Origin: an uncultured Bacteroidales bacterium
GTDB taxonomy: Bacteria; Bacteroidota; Bacteroidia; Bacteroidales; UBA932
DNA: 64,000 nucleotides
Direction: 5' to 3'
Assembly (NCBI GenBank): GCA_944322585.1
Contig: CALUPB010000005.1
Span: 113,037-177,036 of the forward strand
In this document: positions 45,452 through 53,587 of the stretch, one piece after another
Layout of the letters: each line of letters starts with the position of its first letter
Position numbering within the stretch: the first letter of the stretch is position 1
Translations under genes and position numbers: made by a program
The notes under the pieces: generated by a model
Seen by the model: the letters and a program-made list of their open reading frames with translations, nothing else
What the model was told of the DNA's origin: nothing
The model's database searches: none

Positions 45452-46969
45452 TCAGATCAGCGGCTCGCCGGTCATTTCCTCCGGCTGAGGGATGCCCATC
45501 AGTTTGAGGATGGTAGGAGCCACATCGGCGAGCTTGCCGTCCTTAACATGGTCTACGCCGGCGTTGATGACAATGAACTGCACCTCATTCAGCGAGTGTG
45601 CAGTGTTAGGGGAGCCGTCCGCATTGTAGGCATGGTCGGCATTTCCGTGGTCGGCAGTCAGAAGTACGGCATATCCGTTTGCGACGGCAGCTTCCACTAC
45701 TTCCTTGACGCATCTGTCGATTTTAGCCACGGCACGGCAGATGGCTGAGAAGACTCCGGTGTGTCCTACCATGTCCCCGTTGGCGAAATTGAGGATGATC
45801 ATGTCCTGCTTTCCGGTGTTGAGCTCGGCAACGAGTTTTTCGGTCACTTCCTGCGCACTCATTTCCGGAAGAAGATCATATGTCGGGACTTTCGGTGAAT
45901 TGACCAGTATCCTGTCCTCGTTCTCGAACTGGGTCTCACGGCCTCCGTTGAAGAAGAATGTCACATGGGCATATTTCTCGGTCTCCGCGATACGGAGCTG
46001 ATGTTTTCCAGCCTTCGATACGACTTCACCGAGGGTGTTCTGGACATTTTCCTTGTCGAACAGGATATGCAGGCCCTGGAATGAAGCATCGTACGGAGTG
46101 AGACAGCAGTAATACAGCGGAAGGGTCTTCATTCCGAATTCCGGCATGTCCTGCTGGGTGAGCACGGCCGTGATTTCACGTGCCCTGTCATTACGGAAGT
46201 TGAAGAATATCACGGCATCGCCTTCCTGGATGGTGCCGACCGGCTTGCCGTCCTCTCCGGTGATGACTATAGGTTTGATGAATTCATCGGTAACGCCTTC
46301 TGCATAAGATTCCTCGATGGCATCGACGGCGGATACGGCCTTTTTGCCTTCTCCCTTTACGAGCATGTCGTAAGCCTGTCTGATGCGTTCCCATCTCTTG
46401 TCCCTGTCCATTGCATAGTAGCGGCCGCAGACGGATGCTACCTTTCCGGTGCTTTCCTCCATTTTGCTTTCAAGTTCGGCCACGAAGCCCTTTCCGCTCT
46501 TCGGGTCTGTGTCGCGTCCGTCCATGAAACAGTGGACGAAGACCTTGTCGAGACCGTACTCCTTGGCGACGGCGAGGAATTCATATACATGTGCAAGGGA
46601 GCTGTGGACACCGCCCATCGAGGCGAGTCCCATCAGGTGAAGCTGCTTCCCGTTCTGCTTTGCATAGTCGTATGCGGCCTTTATCTCCGGGTTGTCAAGC
46701 AGCTTGTGGTCGCGGCAGGCCCTGTTGATTTTCACGAGGTCCTGGTATACTACCCGCCCTGCGCCGAGGTTGAGGTGCCCAACTTCCGAGTTGCCCATCT
46801 GCCCGTCAGGCAGTCCCACATATTCCCCGCAGGCCTGGAGGTGGCCGAAAGGATATTTTTCCCTCAGAGAGTCGATGTAAGGTGCTCCCTGCGTGTAGAT
46901 TGCATTTGTCCAGTCATGTTTGCCCTCGCCCCATCCGTCGAGGATCATAAGAAGAACTTTTCTGTCCAT
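45452..46969 (-). CDS. gpmI: 2,3-bisphosphoglycerate-independent phosphoglycerate mutase
   Basis: Glycolytic enzyme, manganese-dependent, that interconverts 3- and 2-phosphoglycerate. The ATG at 46969 gives [14 protein letters not shown] with the first metal Asp; the frame continues to 47113 but the extra 48 residues are unlike the family. The phosphoserine site is [15 protein letters not shown]. The C-terminal metal site is TADHGNADH. 505 residues, normal. Candidate minus-strand -7 boxes occur at 47028-47035 (TATATTTG) and 47139-47146 (TAAGTTTG). Confidence 0.95.
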   Translation of the reverse strand: MDRKVLLMILDGWGEGKHDWTNAIYTQGAPYIDSLREKYPFGHLQACGEYVGLPDGQMGNSEVGHLNLGAGRVVYQDLVKINRACRDHKLLDNPEIKAAYDYAKQNGKQLHLMGLASMGGVHSSLAHVYEFLAVAKEYGLDKVFVHCFMDGRDTDPKSGKGFVAELESKMEESTGKVASVCGRYYAMDRDKRWERIRQAYDMLVKGEGKKAVSAVDAIEESYAEGVTDEFIKPIVITGEDGKPVGTIQEGDAVIFFNFRNDRAREITAVLTQQDMPEFGMKTLPLYYCCLTPYDASFQGLHILFDKENVQNTLGEVVSKAGKHQLRIAETEKYAHVTFFFNGGRETQFENEDRILVNSPKVPTYDLLPEMSAQEVTEKLVAELNTGKQDMIILNFANGDMVGHTGVFSAICRAVAKIDRCVKEVVEAAVANGYAVLLTADHGNADHAYNADGSPNTAHSLNEVQFIVINAGVDHVKDGKLADVAPTILKLMGIPQPEEMTGEPLI

Positions 46970-47196
46970 AATATCTCTGTATTTTATATCATTCAATGCT
47001 CTGTCTGTTTTTGTCTGCTCTTGCCTGCAAATATATCCGCCTGTGAATCCGCGCATATGTCTGCAAATACGTCCACGCATATGTTCCGCGCATATGGCCG
47101 CAAATGGATGCATTGTACGGCTATCGCATTCGAACCTGCAAACTTACATATAAATTTCCGATTTCTGCACCGGTCGGATAAAAAAGTCAGGGCGAA

Positions 47197-47415
47197 CCCC
47201 TCCATGGCCTTTTACCGTTCCAGGTTTGCACGCTTTTGACAGACCTGGAACGCTTGCCCTTGCCAGAGTGCTCTCTATGGCCTTTTACCGTTCCAGGTTT
47301 GCGTGGTTTTTGCAGACCTGGCACATTTACCCCTGTCAGAGGCCGCTCCAGGGCTTGTCACCGTTCCAGGTTTGCACGCTTTTGACAGACCTGGAACGGT
47401 GTCGTGTCATATTGT
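47197..47415. repeat. Three-copy 73-bp tandem repeat with internal hairpins
   Basis: The motif CCGTTCCAGGTTTGC recurs with CGTTCCAGGT starting at 47216, 47289 and 47362, exactly 73 bp apart. In copies 1 and 3 the inverted arm ACCTGGAACG follows (47243-47252 and 47389-47400), giving perfect stems of 10 and 12 bp with 17-nt loops. Copy 2 keeps only a 6-bp stem. The segments between hairpins are also related, so the whole 73 bp is the repeat unit. It lies in the 728-bp gene-free region between gpmI and the LRR lipoprotein. Confidence 0.9.
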
Positions 47416-47650
47416 GCCGGTTTGGCAGTCTTTGTCGGATGGCACACGAGTTGATGATTCGAGAATAAATTCGGAGGTGTGATTATGAAAACATAAGCCT
47501 TTTATCATTGCTCTCGAAATTGCACCGTGAACCTGCGTCCACAGCCGACATTTCCCAATTGCTTCAGTCAAGCAAAGGCAGCCCCGCGTGAAAGCCATAG
47601 GGGACAGTACAGAAAAATTCATTGCTTTCAGTCAATTATGTTTTATTTTA
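47416..47650. other. Rest of the gpmI-LRR spacer
   Basis: No credible gene or structured RNA seen. The flank nearer gpmI (47050-47096) has three CGCATATG motifs, and the flank nearer the LRR gene is AT-rich and holds the dyad listed separately. Confidence 0.4.
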
Positions 47651-47681
47651 GAAACAGTTTTGAATTAATCAAAATAGTTTC
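47651..47681. repeat. Dyad element upstream of the LRR gene
   Basis: GAAACAGTTTTGA pairs imperfectly with TCAAAATAGTTTC around a 5-nt loop, 16 bp before the LRR start. It resembles a dyad at 53423-53461 (both contain GTTTTGAATT). Confidence 0.55.
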
Positions 47682-47697
47682 TTAACGTGATTTCATT

Positions 47698-48759
47698 ATG
47701 AGAAAAACATTGATGGCTGTAGGTGCGTGTCTTTTATTTGTCCTTACAGCCTGTACCAAAGATTGTTTACGTTGCGTCGAGGTGTATGGAGATGAGGCGA
47801 CTATATATCTTGATGATGCAGGTTCATCGGCAGAAGTGCGGGAGGCGATACTTGATGCAGACAGCAAGGGAGTCGTGTCATATACCGTAATCGGTTCTGC
47901 CGCCAGAGTCGGATTGTCATCTAACCCGTTTGCGGATACGAGAGTCGAAAGCCTTGATCTTAAGTCAGTGACAAGTTGGCCGGCAAGAGCTATTCCGGGG
48001 GCATATTTCTATGGTGAATCTTTTCCTTGTCTTGAAAATGTGATATTGCCGGATGAGGTTCAGAGTATTGGGCGGTCTGCTTTCTATCATTGTGACAGGC
48101 TTAAAAATGTGGAAGGGACAAATGTCACCAATATAGAAGACGGGGCGTTTTTAGGGTGTGCTGATCTTCAGAGTGCCGTTTTCCCGAATGTCATTACTTT
48201 AGGGAGTAATGTCTTTTCTCATTGTATCAGTCTTGTAAGTGCAGAGATGCCAGAGCTCAGGACTACCGGGAACAATACTTTTGACAGTTGCACTTCATTG
48301 AAATCCATAGATTTCCCGAAACTGGAGGTCGCGTATTTGTCATTCTGTTTCGCATGTACAGGATTGGAGTTCGTAAATTTGCCTTCTGCCCGAAAAATTG
48401 AAGGGGATGCGTTTTCCATGTGTTCTTCTTTAAAAGACATATATGTTCCTGAGGCAAGATACGTCAGCGGCTTTCTTGCATGTACATCCTTGACCCGGTT
48501 AAGCCTACAGAATGTAAATGACCTGGGTAATATTGGATTCAGTGAAACACCTTTGGAATATCTTGAACTGTCGGCTTCGGGGAATATAACATATGGAGAA
48601 TATACTTTTGCAAATTCACTCCAGCCATTCGCCAGCGAAAACTGTGTCCTCGTCCTGAATGCGGACAAGCGTCCGGGAGGCGGATGTACGCCGGTAGCTG
48701 ACCCGGAAACGAATACATGGGCCGGAGTACGGTGGAAACAGATACTGTTTGCGGATTGA
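47698..48759 (+). CDS. BspA-type leucine-rich-repeat lipoprotein
   Basis: 353 residues with a lipoprotein signal (GACLLFVLTACTKD). From about residue 100 it carries BspA-like (LRR_5) repeats of about 23 residues, for example CDRLKNVEGTNVTNIEDGAFLGC, with the conserved aromatic and Cys-Leu pattern. Such proteins are surface adhesins or binding proteins. Codons are more AT-rich than in the neighbouring rnr gene. The gene stands alone between the hairpin repeat region and rnr. Confidence 0.85.
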   Translation: MRKTLMAVGACLLFVLTACTKDCLRCVEVYGDEATIYLDDAGSSAEVREAILDADSKGVVSYTVIGSAARVGLSSNPFADTRVESLDLKSVTSWPARAIPGAYFYGESFPCLENVILPDEVQSIGRSAFYHCDRLKNVEGTNVTNIEDGAFLGCADLQSAVFPNVITLGSNVFSHCISLVSAEMPELRTTGNNTFDSCTSLKSIDFPKLEVAYLSFCFACTGLEFVNLPSARKIEGDAFSMCSSLKDIYVPEARYVSGFLACTSLTRLSLQNVNDLGNIGFSETPLEYLELSASGNITYGEYTFANSLQPFASENCVLVLNADKRPGGGCTPVADPETNTWAGVRWKQILFAD

Positions 48760-48776
48760 CGGAATCAGCATTACGA

Positions 48777-48797
48777 GAGGCTGTTTAAAACAACCTC
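48777..48797. terminator. Weak hairpin after the LRR gene
   Basis: GAGGCTGTTT and AAACAACCTC form a stem with one mismatch 17 bp after the stop. No long T run follows. The rest of the 295-bp spacer to rnr shows nothing I can name. Confidence 0.4.
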
Positions 48798-49054
48798 AAC
48801 AAAAATAGTCTCTAAAAATCCCGCCGATGACAACCGTATGCCGATAAAAGAGTTAACTTTGCAGTCGGTCATCAGTCGGCGGGGTCGGCTGTGCCTGAAA
48901 GGAGGAATTTCAAGGTTCGCGAATCAAGCGTAATGCGGAAAGTCCCCCTTTTGCCCCGGCCAGGGAGGCGGGTTTGCGGTGGCATAGGGCACATGGGACA
49001 GTGTTCCGCCTGATCTGACGATGACGCGGAGCGGATTGAATAATTGAATCTTAT

Positions 49055-51700
49055 ATGGCAGAAAAAAAAGGCCGTGGAGGCAAGAAAGGCGGAAGGTTCC
49101 GTCCAGGCAAACAGAAAAAGGAGAAAATCCTGCAGGAATATGTCGGCAGGGTCCAGATGACCCGTGAAGGTTACATCTTTGTGATAGTGGATGACCTTGA
49201 CGATGACGTTTTCGTAAAGGCATCCAAGACTTTGGGGGCGCTCAACGGAGATACGGTCAGGGTTGCGGTCACAAAAGAGAAGACGGACAGGTCGAGAAAG
49301 GAGGGAAAGGTGCTGGAAATTGTCTCCCGTTCCCCAAGGCCGTTCGTGGGTATTCTGCATGTGGTCGGGAATCAGGCGTGGGTGCTGATGCAGAGCCGGA
49401 CAATGCCGTATGATATCGGAGTGTCGGTGGAGGATGCCGCCAGAAAAGGGGCTGTGTCGGGGATGAAAGTGGCGGCCATTGTTGACGGGTGGCCGAAAGG
49501 CGCTCCGAATCCGCTCGGTCATATCGTGGATGTCCTCGGGGAACCGGGAGAGAACGACACGGAGATGCATGCCATTCTGGCCGAGTATGCCCTGCCGTAC
49601 CGGTTCGAGCCGGAGGTGGAGAATGCTGCGGACGGAATTTCCGAGGAAATAACGGCTGCCGACCTGAAGGATCGTCGGGATTTCAGGGACGTCCTCACCT
49701 TTACCATTGATCCGGCCGATGCAAAGGATTTCGATGATGCGCTGTCATTCCGGAGTCTTGAGAACGGGAATTATGAGGTGGGAGTCCATATAGCCGATGT
49801 GACGCATTATGTCCGTCCCGGAACCGTGGTCGATGAGGAGGCACGCAACCGCAATACCTCTGTTTACCTTGTAGACCGTACCGTGCCGATGCTTCCGGAG
49901 AAACTTTCGAACAAGCTCTGTTCCCTCCGTCCTGGAGAGCCGAAGCTGACTTTCTCTGCCGTCTTCGAGATTACCCCTCTCGGCAGGGTGGCCGGGCAGT
50001 GGTTCGGACGTACTGTGATATGCTCTGACTACAGGTTTGCCTACGAGACGGCACAGCAGATAATAGATGCCGGGCAGAAGGCGATGAAGATGGAGCTGAG
50101 GGGAGGTACGGACGGCCGTTCTGTCACAGGAAGTGTGGCTGGAAGGCAGGTCGCGGCTAAGAAAGGTGCTGAATGTCAGGATGGTGCAGCCGGATGTCCT
50201 GTTGCAGGAGGGCAAGACGGGACAGGGAAACAGGCCGATGCCGGAAAGGACAATATTCAGGGGAATGCGCCGGATACAGGCGCACATATCCCGGACAGGG
50301 ACGGGTCGGCGATGGGAGAAGGCATTACCACCGGCATGGTTATCCCGGATGCGCTGAAGTCGGCCATCCTGACGCTGAACGGCCTTGCCATGAAGCTCCG
50401 CAGGAAAAGGTTCGCAGCCGGGGCCATAAGTTTCGAGAGGCCGGAGATGAAAGTCGAGGTGGACGAGAAAGGACGCCCTGTACGGGTATATCAGAAGATT
50501 TCGAAGGAAGCCAACTGGCTGATAGAGGAGTTCATGCTCCTTGCCAACAGAAGCGTGGCGGAGTATGTGGCGCGTCAGAAGAAGACTTTCGTCTACCGTG
50601 TGCATGACGAGCCGAACCAGGAGAAACTGGAAAATCTCCGTTCGTTCATCCATAATTTCGGCTATACCATGGGACCGACCAACAACGGCAAGGAGATATC
50701 GAAGGAACTGAACGGACTTTTTGCTGCCGCTAAGGACAGGCCGGAGTACAATGCGATAGAACTGCTGTCGCTGCGGACCATGGCCAAGGCACGTTACGAT
50801 ACCGAGAACATCGGCCATTACGGTCTTGCGTTCAAATATTACACTCACTTTACATCCCCTATCCGCCGTTATCCGGACATGATGGTGCACAGGCTTCTGG
50901 CAAAATACCTTGCGGGCGCAGAGTCTCAGAAAAAGGACTTCTATGACGTGCAGTGCAAGTATTCGTCGGAGAGGGAAGTCATAGCAGCCGAGGCCGAGCG
51001 TTCCAGCATCAAGTACAAACTGGTGGAATTCATGCAGGACAAGGTAGGCTATGAGTTCGAGGGTCATATTTCCGGGCTGACCGAATGGGGCATGTATGTG
51101 GAGATAGAGCCGACCAAGATAGAGGGAATGGTTGCCCTCAGGGATATACGTTCGGATTATTTCGAGTTCGATGAGGAGAAATACCGCATAGTCGGACGGC
51201 ATTCCCATATAGTCTATACACTTGGTGACCCGGTGAAGATCAGGGTCAAGAAGACCAATTTAGAGCAGAAGCTGCTGGACTACGAATTGGTGGAGACCGG
51301 TCTGGAAACGCGGGAAAAACCGGCTTCCGGCTCCGGTACCGCAAGGCGTCCTTCCTCGCGTCCGGAGAAGTCCCAAATGAAAGGTTCTTCCCCACGGTCT
51401 GGAAAGGCGGAGGGCATGGAACCTGCGTCACGTCAAGGTAAAACGTCCCGGAAAAGGGCATCAGGAACCGGAAAAGCAAAGCCGGCGGGAAAGACAGATG
51501 CAGCAGGGAAAACAGAATCGTCCGGAAAACAGACGTTGCCGGTAAAAGACATGAAGGGAAATGCAGCGGAGGCTTCCGCCCGGTCGGACGTACCTGCCGG
51601 AGGCAACAAGGAGGCGCGGAAGGAAAAAATCCGTCAGGCGATAGCCCTGTCCAAGAAAAAGGCTGTCAGGAAAGCGGCTTCATCCAGAAATAAAAAGTAG
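49055..51700 (+). CDS. rnr: Ribonuclease R with an internal insert and basic tail
   Basis: 3'-5' exoribonuclease that degrades structured RNA. The N-terminus is basic (KKGRGGKKGGRFRPGKQKKEK), then come cold-shock domains. The RNB core has DPADAKDFDDALS with catalytic aspartates (about residues 220-232) and later TSPIRRYPDMMVHRLL. An S1 domain follows (GYEFEGHISGLTEWGMYVEI), then a Lys/Ser/Gly-rich tail of about 120 residues. Length 881 against about 700-760 in relatives. The excess is the tail plus an insert at about residues 345-432 (50085-50350), between YETAQQIIDAG and ALKSAILTLNGLA, rich in Gly, Ala, Asp and Gln. Confidence 0.94.
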   Translation: MAEKKGRGGKKGGRFRPGKQKKEKILQEYVGRVQMTREGYIFVIVDDLDDDVFVKASKTLGALNGDTVRVAVTKEKTDRSRKEGKVLEIVSRSPRPFVGILHVVGNQAWVLMQSRTMPYDIGVSVEDAARKGAVSGMKVAAIVDGWPKGAPNPLGHIVDVLGEPGENDTEMHAILAEYALPYRFEPEVENAADGISEEITAADLKDRRDFRDVLTFTIDPADAKDFDDALSFRSLENGNYEVGVHIADVTHYVRPGTVVDEEARNRNTSVYLVDRTVPMLPEKLSNKLCSLRPGEPKLTFSAVFEITPLGRVAGQWFGRTVICSDYRFAYETAQQIIDAGQKAMKMELRGGTDGRSVTGSVAGRQVAAKKGAECQDGAAGCPVAGGQDGTGKQADAGKDNIQGNAPDTGAHIPDRDGSAMGEGITTGMVIPDALKSAILTLNGLAMKLRRKRFAAGAISFERPEMKVEVDEKGRPVRVYQKISKEANWLIEEFMLLANRSVAEYVARQKKTFVYRVHDEPNQEKLENLRSFIHNFGYTMGPTNNGKEISKELNGLFAAAKDRPEYNAIELLSLRTMAKARYDTENIGHYGLAFKYYTHFTSPIRRYPDMMVHRLLAKYLAGAESQKKDFYDVQCKYSSEREVIAAEAERSSIKYKLVEFMQDKVGYEFEGHISGLTEWGMYVEIEPTKIEGMVALRDIRSDYFEFDEEKYRIVGRHSHIVYTLGDPVKIRVKKTNLEQKLLDYELVETGLETREKPASGSGTARRPSSRPEKSQMKGSSPRSGKAEGMEPASRQGKTSRKRASGTGKAKPAGKTDAAGKTESSGKQTLPVKDMKGNAAEASARSDVPAGGNKEARKEKIRQAIALSKKKAVRKAASSRNKK

Positions 51701-51728
51701 AGAATATCGTAAATGCTGACATAGGGAG

Positions 51729-51761
51729 AATAACCGGGACAGAGGAAATGTCCTGGTTATT
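51729..51761 (+). terminator. Hairpin between rnr and rsgA
   Basis: A 13-bp stem with one mismatch (51729-51741 with 51749-51761) and a 7-nt loop lies 28 bp after the rnr stop and 15 bp before the rsgA start. No T run follows, so it may regulate rsgA translation or act as a weak terminator. Confidence 0.5.
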
Positions 51762-51776
51762 ATGTAAATATCATTT

Positions 51777-52748
51777 ATGGAGGCGACTGTAGTCAAACAT
51801 ACCGGAAGCCATTATCTGCTCTCGGCGTTGCCGCGTTGGGAGCTTTTCCCTGCTGTCCTGAAGGGAAAAATGCGCCTGAAAGGGAGCAGTGCCACCAATC
51901 CAGTAGCAGTAGGGGACAGGGTGAGGTATGAATCGCCCCAGGGAAGGAACACAGTCTGTCCTGCCGAGAAAGCAGGGATGCTTATGGAACAGGATCCGGC
52001 CGTCATAACCGAAATCCTGCCACGGAAGAACTATATCATCCGCCGTTCTACCAACCTTTCCCGTCAGTCGCATATCATAGCGGCCAATGTCGATCGTGCG
52101 TTCATTGTCGTCACCATCGATTTCCCTGAAGTAAAACTGCCGTTCCTTGACCGGCTTTTGGTCACATGCGAAGTCTATAATGTTCCGGTGACAATAGTTC
52201 TTAACAAGTGCGACCTCTATACCGGAGAATATCAGGACCGCCTCTCTGTCTTCCATTCCATTTACGAAGGGGCAGGTTATTCAGTGATGGACGTGTCTGC
52301 CGTGACGGGGCAAGGAATAGATATGCTCAGGGAAGCCTGTAAAGGGGCTGTTTCATTGTTTTCCGGCGTGTCCGGAGTGGGGAAGTCGTCGCTTATAAGG
52401 GCTCTCGACCCGACCCTTGACCCTAAGGTAGGAGAGATTTCGGATGCGCATCTCCAGGGGAAGCATACCACGACTTTCTATGAAATGTATCCCCTTGCCA
52501 CCGGCGGATTTATCATAGATACTCCTGGCATCAGGGGATTCGGGCTGGTTGACATAGCGAGGGACGAGATAGCTCTCTATTTTCCGGAAATGCTCAAGGC
52601 GTCAGCAGGCTGCCGTTTTACGCCATGTACCCATACACATGAACCCGGATGTGCCGTGAAAGCAGCCGTTGAGGACGGGCTTATCAGCTATGAACGGTAT
52701 TCCTCTTATCTCGGTATGCTGGAGGACGAGACCAAATACCGTCATTGA
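51777..52748 (+). CDS. rsgA: Ribosome small-subunit-dependent GTPase A
   Basis: Circularly permuted GTPase that checks late 30S assembly. An N-terminal OB-fold (residues 1-70) is followed by the G4 motif NKCDLY, then the P-loop GVSGVGKSSLI and G3 DTPGIRGFG, the permuted order expected. The C-terminal zinc site has CRFTPCTHTHEPGC. 323 residues. Downstream of rnr on the same strand, and its stop overlaps the convergent recO stop by 7 bp. Confidence 0.95.
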   Translation: MEATVVKHTGSHYLLSALPRWELFPAVLKGKMRLKGSSATNPVAVGDRVRYESPQGRNTVCPAEKAGMLMEQDPAVITEILPRKNYIIRRSTNLSRQSHIIAANVDRAFIVVTIDFPEVKLPFLDRLLVTCEVYNVPVTIVLNKCDLYTGEYQDRLSVFHSIYEGAGYSVMDVSAVTGQGIDMLREACKGAVSLFSGVSGVGKSSLIRALDPTLDPKVGEISDAHLQGKHTTTFYEMYPLATGGFIIDTPGIRGFGLVDIARDEIALYFPEMLKASAGCRFTPCTHTHEPGCAVKAAVEDGLISYERYSSYLGMLEDETKYRH

Positions 52749-53395
52749 AACAGTTCCCGCAGGACTTTAAGGGATTTGACGTTGACTGTAGCCTCGCTGT
52801 GGAACTCTATGTAACGCAGCAGGGTTTCGGCAAGTTCATTCCGGACAGGACCGGACAACGGTATCAGCATCGCTTCTTCAAAAGAGGCTTTCAGGAAGCG
52901 GTCCATCGTCTCCATCCTGTCACCGGCGAAGGGTGCAATATCTTTCCCGTCAGGAGAAAATCCGAGGATTACGGCCAGTTCGAGCAGGAAACGGATGTGG
53001 AAATTGCTGAAACTGCCTTCCATGTTGTCTAACAGCAGAATCTCTTTTTCGCACCATTCTGACAGCCCCTGTTCATTGCTGTCTTCCCGGATGACGCGGT
53101 AGAGAACCTCGCTGATGAACATAGTGATGGAATTCTTGTAGATATTGTTCCGGATTCCGAGCAGTGCGTATTTGGGAGTCAGGTTTTTTACCGTAAACAG
53201 GGTCGATTTGGCGCTTTCCGCGATGTCCGCCTCCAGGATATTCATCGGCAGGAAGAATGATGCCGGCATCCGTTTCCCGATGCCGCGGACTAAGAAACTC
53301 CTCCTCCCGTATTCCCTGCTCAGGGTATGTATCACCAATGAGTTTTCTCCGAACTTGGTAGTATGCAGGATAATTATGTCCGTATTGACTGTCAT
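52742..53395 (-). CDS. recO: DNA repair protein RecO
   Basis: Helps load RecA at gaps together with RecR. 217 residues; the N-terminal OB-fold begins MTVNTDIIILHTTKFGENSLVIHTLSREYGRRSFLVRG, a typical RecO opening. The helical C-terminal half follows, without the zinc cysteines some relatives have, which is usual in this phylum. Overlaps rsgA by 7 bp, tail to tail. Confidence 0.9.
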   Translation of the reverse strand: MTVNTDIIILHTTKFGENSLVIHTLSREYGRRSFLVRGIGKRMPASFFLPMNILEADIAESAKSTLFTVKNLTPKYALLGIRNNIYKNSITMFISEVLYRVIREDSNEQGLSEWCEKEILLLDNMEGSFSNFHIRFLLELAVILGFSPDGKDIAPFAGDRMETMDRFLKASFEEAMLIPLSGPVRNELAETLLRYIEFHSEATVNVKSLKVLRELFQ

Positions 53396-53422
53396 GGCTG
53401 CAAAATTACGATATTATTCCAA

Positions 53423-53461
53423 GAAGCTGTTTTGAATTGTTTCAAAAATTAAAACAGCTTC
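53423..53461. repeat. Perfect dyad between recO and the DUF4143 gene
   Basis: GAAGCTGTTTT (53423-53433) pairs perfectly with AAAACAGCTTC (53451-53461) around a 17-nt AT-rich loop. It lies in the divergent spacer, just before a -7 box. Related to the dyad at 47651-47681. Confidence 0.65.
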
Positions 53462-53484
53462 TAACATCGTCAGAGAAAAATCAC

Positions 53485-53492
53485 TATATTTG
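53485..53492 (+). promoter_or_regulatory. Candidate -7 box of the DUF4143 gene
   Basis: TATATTTG matches the consensus. Transcription would start near 53499, so the 32-bp repeats that follow would form the whole leader. Confidence 0.5.
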
Positions 53493-53498
53493 TAATGT

Positions 53499-53573
53499 TG
53501 CGGAAAATCAATGAAAATCCGAAGTGCAACTGCGGAAAATCAATGAAAATCCGAAGTGCAACTGCGGAAAATC
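53499..53573 (+). repeat. 32-bp direct repeats in the leader of the DUF4143 gene
   Basis: Two perfect 32-bp copies (53499-53530 and 53531-53562) and the first 11 bases of a third run directly up to the coding region. Each copy contains GGAAAATCAATG and CCGAAGTGCAAC. Confidence 0.9.
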
Positions 53574-53587
53574 AAATATAATTTATT

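Noticed and set aside
46970-47113. 48-residue N-terminal extension of GpmI
   Set aside because: The family starts at [14 protein letters not shown]; the upstream codons form a His/Arg/Cys-rich string built from the CGCATATG motifs.
47216-47400. CRISPR array
   Set aside because: A 37-bp hairpin-like repeat with 36-bp gaps looks CRISPR-like. But there are only three copies, the gaps are similar to each other (unlike spacers), copy 2 is degenerate, and no cas gene is near.
53499-53573. CRISPR-like direct repeats
   Set aside because: The 32-bp copies abut with no spacers, so this is a simple tandem duplication.
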